Below are positions 1 to 5,000 of a stretch of DNA of 5,000 nt, one piece after another (within the stretch, counting starts at the first letter, position 1; every line of letters starts with the position of its first letter). Position numbers and translations under genes: made by a program. Below the pieces are notes generated by a model, which was not told the DNA's origin, did not search any database, and saw only the letters and a program-made list of their open reading frames with translations. Origin of the DNA: Clostridiales bacterium (GTDB taxonomy: Bacteria; Bacillota; Clostridia; Lachnospirales; Lachnospiraceae); contig JAJQBM010000222.1 of the NCBI GenBank assembly GCA_021203285.1, forward strand, positions 1,175 through 6,174, given 5' to 3'.

Positions 1-1
1 C

Positions 2-175
2 TATGCGATCGACCCGTCTAAGATTCACAAAGAGCTGGGCGGGCTGCCGGAGACGAAGTTTGCGGACGGCATCAAAAAGACGATCCGCTGGTATCTGGAC
101 AACCGCGAGTGGTGGGAGACCATCATCTCCGGAGAGTATCAGAATTATTATGAAAAAATGTACGGAAACCGTTAG
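2..175 (+). CDS. rmlB: dTDP-glucose 4,6-dehydratase, C-terminal end only (partial)
   Basis: The last 57 codons of a gene that begins upstream of the window, ending in TAG. The reading frame gives AIDPSKIHKELG, then FADGIKKTIRWYLDNREWW, and ends EYQNYYEKMYGNR. This is the characteristic C-terminal substrate-domain tail of RmlB, a short-chain dehydrogenase/reductase family enzyme. RmlB uses tightly bound NAD+ to convert dTDP-D-glucose into dTDP-4-dehydro-6-deoxy-D-glucose in the cytoplasm, the second step of dTDP-L-rhamnose synthesis. The NAD-binding and catalytic YxxxK regions lie outside the window and cannot be checked. One oddity is a Gly where most homologues have Trp in the ELGW(x)P motif (here ELGGLP, fragment residues 11-16). 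rmlD follows after a 17-nt gap, which supports the assignment and an operon. Confidence 0.93.
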   Translation, partial: YAIDPSKIHKELGGLPETKFADGIKKTIRWYLDNREWWETIISGEYQNYYEKMYGNR

Positions 176-177
176 CC

Positions 178-184
178 GGGAGGT
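178..184 (+). promoter_or_regulatory. Ribosome binding site of rmlD
   Basis: GGGAGGT lies 8 nt upstream of the ATG at 193, a strong Shine-Dalgarno match at normal spacing. It starts two bases after the rmlB stop codon and fixes the start of rmlD. Confidence 0.85.
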
Positions 185-192
185 AGGACAGG

Positions 193-1134
193 ATGAAAGT
201 TTTTGTGACCGGTGTGGCCGGACAGCTCGGCCATGACGTGATGAATGAACTGGCAAAGCGCGGATATGAGGGGATCGGCACGGATCTCGCGCCGGCCTAC
301 AGCGGCGCGGCGGACGGCAGTGCCGTGACGGCCATGCCTTATGTGTCTATGGATATCACGGATGCGGAGATGGTCGACCGGACAATCACGCAGATTCAGC
401 CGGATGTGGTGGTGCACTGCGCGGCGTGGACGGCGGTCGATCTGGCGGAGGATGAGGACAAGGCTGACAAGGTTCGCGCCATCAATGCGGGAGGCACGCG
501 AAACATTGCCGAAGTCTGCCGCAAGCTGGATTGCAAGATGGTCTACATCAGCACGGATTATGTCTTTGACGGACAGGGTGAGGAGCCGTGGCAGCCGGAC
601 TGCACGGACTACAAGCCGCTGAATGTCTACGGGCAGACGAAGCTGGAGGGCGAGCTGGCAGTGTCGGAGCTGCTGGAGAAGTTTTTCATCGTCCGCATCG
701 CATGGGTTTTCGGCGTGAATGGGAAAAACTTTATCAAAACCATGCTGAATGTCGGGAAAACGCATGACCAGCTTCGGGTGGTGGCCGATCAGATCGGAAC
801 GCCGACCTACACGCTCGACCTTGCGCGGCTGCTGGTGGACATGATTGAGACGGAAAAATACGGATACTATCATGCGACCAACGAGGGCGGCTACATTAGC
901 TGGTACGATTTTACGATGGAGATTTTCCGGCAGGCGGCGTTTGGACATGCCGAGTATGGCCGGGAGAGTCTGGTGGTGACGCCGGTGACCACGCAGGAGT
1001 ACGGGGTTTCCAAGGCGGCGCGGCCGTTCAACAGCCGGTTGGACAAGTCGAAGCTCGTGCAGAACGGCTTCACACCGCTGCCGACATGGCAGGACGCCCT
1101 TGGCCGATATTTAAAAGAGATTGATTATGAGTGA
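193..1134 (+). CDS. rmlD: dTDP-4-dehydrorhamnose reductase (RmlD)
   Basis: A 313-residue protein, close to the usual RmlD length of about 280-300. RmlD reduces dTDP-4-dehydro-L-rhamnose to dTDP-L-rhamnose with NAD(P)H, the final step of the pathway, in the cytoplasm. The N-terminus carries the Rossmann dinucleotide-binding motif GVAGQLG (residues 7-13). CAAWTAVDLAE (76-86) and STDYVFDG (120-127) follow, with the catalytic Tyr146 and Lys150 in YGQTK. VADQIGTPT (197-205) and RPFNSR (277-282) are the typical RmlD substrate-side signatures. All expected catalytic residues are present. A segment of about 15 residues near 36-50 (YSGAADGSAV...) widens the loop after the first beta-alpha unit; I recall similar sequence in clostridial RmlD proteins. 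The ATG has a strong Shine-Dalgarno, and the 3' end overlaps the next gene by 8 nt. Confidence 0.96.
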   Translation: MKVFVTGVAGQLGHDVMNELAKRGYEGIGTDLAPAYSGAADGSAVTAMPYVSMDITDAEMVDRTITQIQPDVVVHCAAWTAVDLAEDEDKADKVRAINAGGTRNIAEVCRKLDCKMVYISTDYVFDGQGEEPWQPDCTDYKPLNVYGQTKLEGELAVSELLEKFFIVRIAWVFGVNGKNFIKTMLNVGKTHDQLRVVADQIGTPTYTLDLARLLVDMIETEKYGYYHATNEGGYISWYDFTMEIFRQAAFGHAEYGRESLVVTPVTTQEYGVSKAARPFNSRLDKSKLVQNGFTPLPTWQDALGRYLKEIDYE

Positions 1135-1924
1135 ACTGACGATCGCCATCGTCGCGTACAAAAATTACCGGGACGTGGCGGTGGCGATTTCTTCTTACAA
1201 GAAATATGCCGCGCCGGACGCCGACTGCCGCATTTACATCGTGGACAACAGCAGCGGCGAGCGTGACTGTGCCGCCGACAGAGCGGATCTGTTGGCACAG
1301 ATCGAGGGGGATGAGCGGGTTTGCTACATCCCTGCCGGGGAGAATCTGGGGTTCGGGCGTGCGAATAATCTTCTGCTTGACCGGCTGGATTCCCGGTACC
1401 ACGCGATTGTAAACCCGGATGTTATTTTCCATGATGACCCTTTCGCGGCGATTTTGCCGTGGATGGATGAAAGGCCGGATGTGGGGATGTGCATTCCCCG
1501 TCTTCTCGATGAGGAGGGTAATCTGCAGCCCGTCTACCGGAGAGAGCTGACGGCGTGGGATCTGTTTGTCCGTATGTTCGGGAAAAAGGTTTTTCGGAAG
1601 CGCTATCGGTGGCATACAATGCAGGATATGGATTACTCAAAGTCGTTTCAGGTGCCCTTCGGGCAGGGAAGCTTTCTCGTGATTCGGACGGAGCTGTTTC
1701 AGAAATTGCGCGGGTTTGACGAGGAGTTTTTCATGTATGTGGAGGACGCCGACCTGTGCAAACGGGTAAATCAGGTGTCAAAGCTCATGTATTTTCCGGG
1801 CGCGGCCGTGGTTCACAGGTGGGAGCGGGCTTCCCACAGGGACAGAAGGCTGTTTCTCGAACATCTGAAGTCCGCAGTGAGGTATTTTCGGAAGTGGGGA
1901 TGGTTCGCCGGTGACGGAAAGTAA
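1127..1924 (+). CDS. Family 2 glycosyltransferase, WbbL-like probable rhamnosyltransferase
   Basis: A 265-residue GT2 (GT-A fold) transferase with no evident signal peptide or transmembrane segment, so probably cytoplasmic or peripheral at the inner membrane face. It opens directly with the fold's first strand (LTIAIVAYKN). VDNSS (39-43) and NLGFGRANN (73-81) form nucleotide-sugar binding elements. NPD (96-98) occupies the DXD metal-binding position. The C-terminal signature GFDEEFFMYVEDADLCKR (196-213) holds the likely acidic catalytic residues Glu206, Asp207 and Asp209, followed by His230-Arg231. This pattern is typical of the WbbL/RfbF rhamnosyltransferase group, which move rhamnose from dTDP-L-rhamnose onto a lipid-linked acceptor. 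The neighbouring rml genes support that donor, but the acceptor and linkage are unknown. I chose ATG 1127 over TTG 1121: it overlaps rmlD by 8 nt and has a modest AAGAGA site 6 nt upstream, which suggests translational coupling. Confidence 0.85.
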   Translation: MSELTIAIVAYKNYRDVAVAISSYKKYAAPDADCRIYIVDNSSGERDCAADRADLLAQIEGDERVCYIPAGENLGFGRANNLLLDRLDSRYHAIVNPDVIFHDDPFAAILPWMDERPDVGMCIPRLLDEEGNLQPVYRRELTAWDLFVRMFGKKVFRKRYRWHTMQDMDYSKSFQVPFGQGSFLVIRTELFQKLRGFDEEFFMYVEDADLCKRVNQVSKLMYFPGAAVVHRWERASHRDRRLFLEHLKSAVRYFRKWGWFAGDGK

Positions 1925-1926
1925 GG

Positions 1927-3009
1927 ATGGAAAAGCGATTGGCTGCTATGGGGAAACCGGGAATTGCAGAGACGATAATTGCCTCGGAAAGCAGATGCGA
2001 GGACGGGGTTTCTGACATGAAATATAAGACAGAGAAGATAGCGATTTTAGTTGCCTCATATAACGGAGAAAAATACCTCGGCGAGCTGTTGGACTCGCTG
2101 CTGGCGCAGTCCGAGACCGGCTGGACCGCGTATATCCATGACGATGGCTCGACAGACGGGACGGCGGTGGTTATCACGGAATATGCGAACCGGTATCCGG
2201 AAAAGTTTGTCTGCGTGGAGGGCGCGCCCTCCGGCGGAGCGAAGAATAATTTTTTCTTTCTCTTTCGTCAGGTGGAGGCGCCGCTGTACATGTGCTGTGA
2301 CCAGGACGATGTGTGGCTGCCGGATAAAATTGAGAAGACGCTGCGGCGGATGCGCGGCAGCAGGGGAGCCGAGTCTGGTGATCCGATGACAGGGGTGGAA
2401 AAGGAAGCGCTCTGTGATTATGCGGGAGAGACAAGCGAAGTTCCGCGTCTGGTTTTCAGCGACCTGCGGGTCGCAGACCGGGAACTGCATCCGATCGCGG
2501 ACAGCATGAATCAGTATCAGCGACTGCACTGCGAGGACCTTGCCGCCTGTCATTTGATGATTGAGAATGTCGTGGTGGGTTGTACGATGATGGTCAACCG
2601 TGCGTTGCGCGACCGCTTGATCGAGGTGACAGATTTGACCGATGTCGTCATGCACGACTGGTGGGCGGCGCTGATTGCCGCACAGTTCGGGGAGATCGCT
2701 TATCTGGACGAGGCGACCATCCTTTACCGCCAGCACGGGGATAACGAGCAGGGCGCGCGGAAGTTCGGCCCTTCTTATATTATGTATAAGTTGACCCACA
2801 GCAAACAGGCGATCCGGGGAGCCGTCGAGGAAAAACAGCGGCAGGCGAGATTGTTTGCTGAGACATACGACCTTCCGGATGATTCCGCGATTCGCCTCTT
2901 CGGGGACGCACTCGGCGCCGGGAAGCTCAGGCGGATTCGCCTGTACCGCCAAAGCGGCGTGCGGAAAAGCACATTTTCCCGGAATGTGGGATTATATATT
3001 TTCGGGTAA
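1927..3009 (+). CDS. Family 2 glycosyltransferase, RgpB-like probable rhamnosyltransferase
   Basis: A 360-residue GT2 protein, clearly different from its upstream neighbour. The fold begins at KIAILVASYNGEKYL (about residues 37-51). HDDGSTDGT (71-79), GGAKNNFFFL (103-112) and CDQDDVWLPDKIE (124-136, with the metal-binding DQDD at 125-128) follow. NVVVGCTMM (214-222), MHDWW (242-246) and YRQHGDN (267-273) complete the set typical of RgpB-like polysaccharide rhamnosyltransferases. No transmembrane helix is obvious. It probably adds a further sugar, likely rhamnose, to a cell-surface glycan; donor and linkage are inferred from context. The start is uncertain. ATG 1927 lies 2 nt after the previous stop with a GGA-containing purine-rich stretch upstream. 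ATG 2017 (residue 31) begins right before the fold, with GAGGA 13 nt upstream, which is rather far. Residues 145-172 form a variable, charged spacer between DQDD and LVFSDLRV. Confidence 0.84.
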   Translation: MEKRLAAMGKPGIAETIIASESRCEDGVSDMKYKTEKIAILVASYNGEKYLGELLDSLLAQSETGWTAYIHDDGSTDGTAVVITEYANRYPEKFVCVEGAPSGGAKNNFFFLFRQVEAPLYMCCDQDDVWLPDKIEKTLRRMRGSRGAESGDPMTGVEKEALCDYAGETSEVPRLVFSDLRVADRELHPIADSMNQYQRLHCEDLAACHLMIENVVVGCTMMVNRALRDRLIEVTDLTDVVMHDWWAALIAAQFGEIAYLDEATILYRQHGDNEQGARKFGPSYIMYKLTHSKQAIRGAVEEKQRQARLFAETYDLPDDSAIRLFGDALGAGKLRRIRLYRQSGVRKSTFSRNVGLYIFG

Positions 3010-3037
3010 AAACATCTTAATAAAAAATAAAGAATAC

Positions 3038-3043
3038 GAGGAG
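3038..3043 (+). promoter_or_regulatory. Ribosome binding site of rmlC
   Basis: GAGGAG lies 7 nt before the ATG at 3051. It sits at the end of a 41-nt AT-rich gap (3010-3050), the only true spacer between full genes in this run, so rmlC is translated from its own site rather than by overlap. Confidence 0.85.
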
Positions 3044-3050
3044 CACTTTC

Positions 3051-3689
3051 ATGGGACAAATTAAAGTGGAAAAAAACGCCGGCGGCATCGCCGGACTCTG
3101 CGTCATCGAGCCGACCGTTCACGGCGACGCGAGGGGCTATTTTATGGAAACCTACAATCAGCGGGACATGGAGGAGGCGGGCCTGAACATGGTCTTTGTT
3201 CAGGACAACCAGTCTTCCTCCACAAAGGGCGTGCTGCGCGGCCTGCATTTCCAGAAGGAGTTCCCGCAGGGCAAGCTGGTCCGGGTTGTCCGAGGCGCGG
3301 TCTTTGATGTCGCGGTCGATCTGCGCGGAAACAGCGAGACCTACGGCAAGTGGTTCGGCGTGGAGCTGACTGAGGAAAATAAGAAGATGTTTTACATCCC
3401 GGAGGGGTTTGCTCACGGATTTCTGGTGCTCTCGGATCTCGCGGAGTTCTGCTACAAGTGCACGGATTTTTATCATCCGGGCGATGAGGGCGGACTGGCG
3501 TGGAATGACCCGCAGATCGGAATCGAGTGGCCGCAGCTAGTCGGGGAGTATTCCGGCACAGCCGGTGCGGAGGGATATCGCATGAGCGACGGTTCGCCGC
3601 TGAACCTGAGCGAGAAGGATCAGAAGTGGCTGGGGCTGAAGGATACCTTCACCTTTGAGCGGCAAAAGGAAGAGGAGCTGACATTTTGA
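3051..3689 (+). CDS. rmlC: dTDP-4-dehydrorhamnose 3,5-epimerase (RmlC)
   Basis: A 212-residue cupin-fold enzyme that epimerises C3 and C5 of dTDP-4-dehydro-6-deoxy-D-glucose to give dTDP-4-dehydro-L-rhamnose. This is the step between RmlB and RmlD, and family members act as dimers in the cytoplasm. Signatures in order are HGDARGYFMETY (24-35), FVQDNQSSS (49-57) and VLRGLHFQ (61-68), with the catalytic base His66. KLVRVVRGAVFDVAVDLR (75-92), FYIPEGFAHGFLVLSD (114-129) and YKCTDFY (135-141, with the likely active-site Tyr135) follow. The Asp of NLSEKD (Asp190) probably pairs with His66, as in characterised RmlC. At 212 residues it exceeds the usual 180-190. The extra length lies mainly in about 165-184, between the WP motif and LSEKD, and in an acidic tail; I regard this as a clostridial variant. 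It overlaps cbiD by 4 nt. Confidence 0.96.
   Translation: MGQIKVEKNAGGIAGLCVIEPTVHGDARGYFMETYNQRDMEEAGLNMVFVQDNQSSSTKGVLRGLHFQKEFPQGKLVRVVRGAVFDVAVDLRGNSETYGKWFGVELTEENKKMFYIPEGFAHGFLVLSDLAEFCYKCTDFYHPGDEGGLAWNDPQIGIEWPQLVGEYSGTAGAEGYRMSDGSPLNLSEKDQKWLGLKDTFTFERQKEEELTF
3671..3677 (+). promoter_or_regulatory. Ribosome binding site that decides the TTG start of cbiD
   Basis: AGAGGAG lies inside the last codons of rmlC, 8 nt before the TTG at 3686. The strong match and correct spacing support this non-ATG start. The first internal Met is residue 38, past the conserved GYTTGSCA motif, so a later ATG start can be excluded. Confidence 0.8.
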
Positions 3690-4921
3690 CAGAGAATGGT
3701 CTGCAGGATCAGTATATCATCCGGGGCGACCGAAAGCTGCGCTTCGGCTACACGACGGGGAGCTGTGCGGCGGCCGCGGCGCAGGCGGCGGCGCGGATGC
3801 TGTTTTCCCGAAAAACGGTGGACGCGGTGCGCCTGACGACGCCGAAGGGAATCATATTGTTTCTGGAGCCGCTTTTCCCTCGCTGGGACGATGAGTCGGC
3901 GAGCTGCGCCATTCAGAAGGATGCCGGGGACGACCCGGATGTGACGGACGGCATTCTGATTTATGCACAGGTTAGAAAGTGCGGCGGGGCCTGTCGGCGG
4001 CAGGGTGAGAACGGACGCGAGACGGGAAGCGGGAGCGCAGACGATGGGCAACCGGAAAACATCGCAACGGTTGACATCCGCGGCGGTGAGGGTATCGGCA
4101 CGGTGACGCTTCCCGGTCTGGAGCAGCCGGTCGGCGAACCCGCCATCAACCGGGTGCCGCGGCAGATGATCGCGGAGGAAGTGCAGGCGGTCTGTGAGGA
4201 GTTCGGATACACAGGCGGTCTGGAGGTGACAATCTCGGCTCCGGAGGGACGCAGGCTGGCGGAGCAGACCTTCAACCCCCGTCTGGGGATTGAGGGCGGT
4301 ATCTCCATTCTGGGAACGTCCGGCATCGTAGAGCCGATGAGCGAACAGGCCGTGATTTCAACGATTGAATTGGAACTGCGTCAGAAAGCGGCGTATCAGA
4401 GATACATTCCGGTCACGCCCGGAAACTACGGCGCAGATTATCTGAACGAAAATTTTCCGTTTGGTCCGGAGGCGGCGGTCAAGTGCAGCAATTATGTGGG
4501 GCAGACCATCGATCTGGCGGTCAATCTGGAGCTGGACGGTCTGCTCTTTGTCGCTCATATCGGGAAATTTGTCAAGGTTGCGGGCGGCATTATGAACACC
4601 CATTCCAGAGAGGCCGACGCCCGGATGGAAATTCTTTCCGCCGCGGCGCTGCGGGCGGGAATCGACGACGACCGCGCGCGGCAGATTCTGGACGCCGTCA
4701 TCACAGACGAAGGGCTTCGCATCATTCACGAAACCGATGCATGGCAGCCGACACTCGACATTCTCACAGAGGAAATCGAATATCACCTGAACCGCCGGGC
4801 ACAGGGACGCCTGCAAGTCGGCGCCGTCATCTTCTCCAAAGTATACGGGGAACTCGGCCGGACGCGGAACGTGCCGGAACTCTTAGAAAAAATTGGGGCG
4901 CAGAAGGTAACGAGAACGTAG
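3686..4921 (+). CDS. cbiD: Cobalt-precorrin-5B C1-methyltransferase (CbiD)
   Basis: A 411-residue enzyme of the anaerobic cobalamin pathway. CbiD uses S-adenosylmethionine to methylate C1 of cobalt-precorrin-5B, giving cobalt-precorrin-6A, after CbiG has opened the ring lactone. It is unrelated in sequence to the other corrin methyltransferases. Clear family motifs are LRFGYTTGSCAAAAAQAAA (18-36), KDAGDDPDVT (78-87), GGEGIGTVTLPG (133-144), PVGEPAINRVPRQMI (148-162), NPRLGIEGGISILGT (197-211), GIVEPMSE (213-220) and HIGKFVKVAGGIMNTHS (291-307). It runs past the usual 360-380 residues, largely because of a hydrophilic insertion at about 99-126. The start is TTG, overlapping the rmlC TGA in a shared TTGA, with a strong ribosome binding site inside rmlC. 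No other cobalamin gene lies in the window, so its placement behind a rhamnose operon is unexpected. The function call is firm; its physiological link to the neighbours is not. Confidence 0.95.
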   Translation: MTENGLQDQYIIRGDRKLRFGYTTGSCAAAAAQAAARMLFSRKTVDAVRLTTPKGIILFLEPLFPRWDDESASCAIQKDAGDDPDVTDGILIYAQVRKCGGACRRQGENGRETGSGSADDGQPENIATVDIRGGEGIGTVTLPGLEQPVGEPAINRVPRQMIAEEVQAVCEEFGYTGGLEVTISAPEGRRLAEQTFNPRLGIEGGISILGTSGIVEPMSEQAVISTIELELRQKAAYQRYIPVTPGNYGADYLNENFPFGPEAAVKCSNYVGQTIDLAVNLELDGLLFVAHIGKFVKVAGGIMNTHSREADARMEILSAAALRAGIDDDRARQILDAVITDEGLRIIHETDAWQPTLDILTEEIEYHLNRRAQGRLQVGAVIFSKVYGELGRTRNVPELLEKIGAQKVTRT

Positions 4922-4969
4922 GTTAGAGTGATTGCGAAATTTGTTTTTGTATGGGGACGGGCGTTGAAG

Positions 4970-4997
4970 TTGTTTTCTGGCACATCCATGCTATAAT
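4970..4997 (+). promoter_or_regulatory. Predicted sigma-70/sigma-A promoter with extended -10
   Basis: A perfect TATAAT (4992-4997) is preceded by TG one base upstream (4989-4990), the extended -10 form. A partial -35, TTGTTT (4970-4975, three of six consensus bases), sits 16 nt upstream. It lies in the only non-coding stretch after cbiD and points right, so transcription would start a few bases past the window end and serve a gene not seen here. I found no clear hairpin and T-run terminator between cbiD and this promoter, so read-through from the rml-cbiD run is possible. Confidence 0.6.
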
Positions 4998-5000
4998 AAG

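Noticed and set aside
172..948. A 258-codon open frame on the minus strand opposite rmlD
   Set aside because: The plus strand carries an unmistakable RmlD with all motifs. The antisense translation is rich in Arg, His, Leu and Val with no family motif, as expected of a shadow of GC-rich coding sequence.
1121..1126. TTG at 1121 as start of the first glycosyltransferase
   Set aside because: ATG 1127 is in the same frame two codons later, has a better-spaced purine-rich site, and begins right at the first strand of the fold.
2056..2952. A 298-codon open frame on the minus strand opposite the second glycosyltransferase
   Set aside because: The plus-strand frame has clear GT2 motifs across this range, while the antisense product has no recognisable domain and a composition typical of an antisense shadow.
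2970..2988. Inverted repeat CACATT-7 nt-AATGTG near the 3' end of the second glycosyltransferase, a possible terminator
   Set aside because: The stem is only 6 bp, lies inside the coding sequence and is not followed directly by a T-run. It is too weak to call a terminator or an operator.
2994..3050. AT-rich gap before rmlC as a possible internal promoter
   Set aside because: Several TA-rich hexamers exist, but none has a convincing -35 at 16-18 nt. The gap is better explained as a spacer with the rmlC ribosome binding site.
4783..4989. A 68-codon minus-strand open frame overlapping the end of cbiD and the spacer
   Set aside because: Most of it is antisense to conserved CbiD sequence, and the translation shows no domain, signal peptide or plausible context.

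Overview
The window is a single, tightly packed, rightward gene run from a fairly GC-rich genome. It is most likely a member of the Firmicutes, class Clostridia, plausibly a Lachnospiraceae- or Ruminococcaceae-like gut anaerobe. The taxonomic guess rests on the wording of the dTDP-rhamnose enzymes (for example the RmlB tail ending EYQNYYEKMYGNR, and the long C-terminus of RmlC), on strong AGGAGG-type ribosome binding sites, and on an anaerobic-pathway cobalamin gene (cbiD). It is an inference; no marker gene is present.

Layout: positions 2-175 are the 3' end of rmlB (dTDP-glucose 4,6-dehydratase). rmlD (dTDP-4-dehydrorhamnose reductase) follows at 193-1134. Two different family 2 glycosyltransferases come next (1127-1924 and 1927-3009), then rmlC (dTDP-4-dehydrorhamnose 3,5-epimerase) at 3051-3689. 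The last gene is cbiD (cobalt-precorrin-5B C1-methyltransferase), 3686-4921, which begins with TTG inside the stop region of rmlC. The final 79 bases hold no gene but contain a good extended -10 promoter pointing right, so a new transcription unit probably starts just beyond the window.

How the genes work together: RmlB, RmlC and RmlD carry out the last three steps of dTDP-L-rhamnose synthesis (RmlA is not in the window and may lie upstream). The two glycosyltransferases sit between rmlD and rmlC and resemble rhamnosyltransferases of the WbbL and RgpB kinds, so they probably use the dTDP-L-rhamnose to build a rhamnose-containing cell-surface polysaccharide. cbiD belongs to an unrelated pathway, anaerobic corrin ring synthesis, yet appears translationally coupled to rmlC. 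That is the most unusual point of the window.

I see no mobile element, CRISPR array, RNA gene or clearly new system. The observations worth a second look are the rmlC-cbiD coupling, a low-complexity insertion in CbiD, an uncertain N-terminus and a spacer insertion in the second glycosyltransferase, and the promoter at the right edge.
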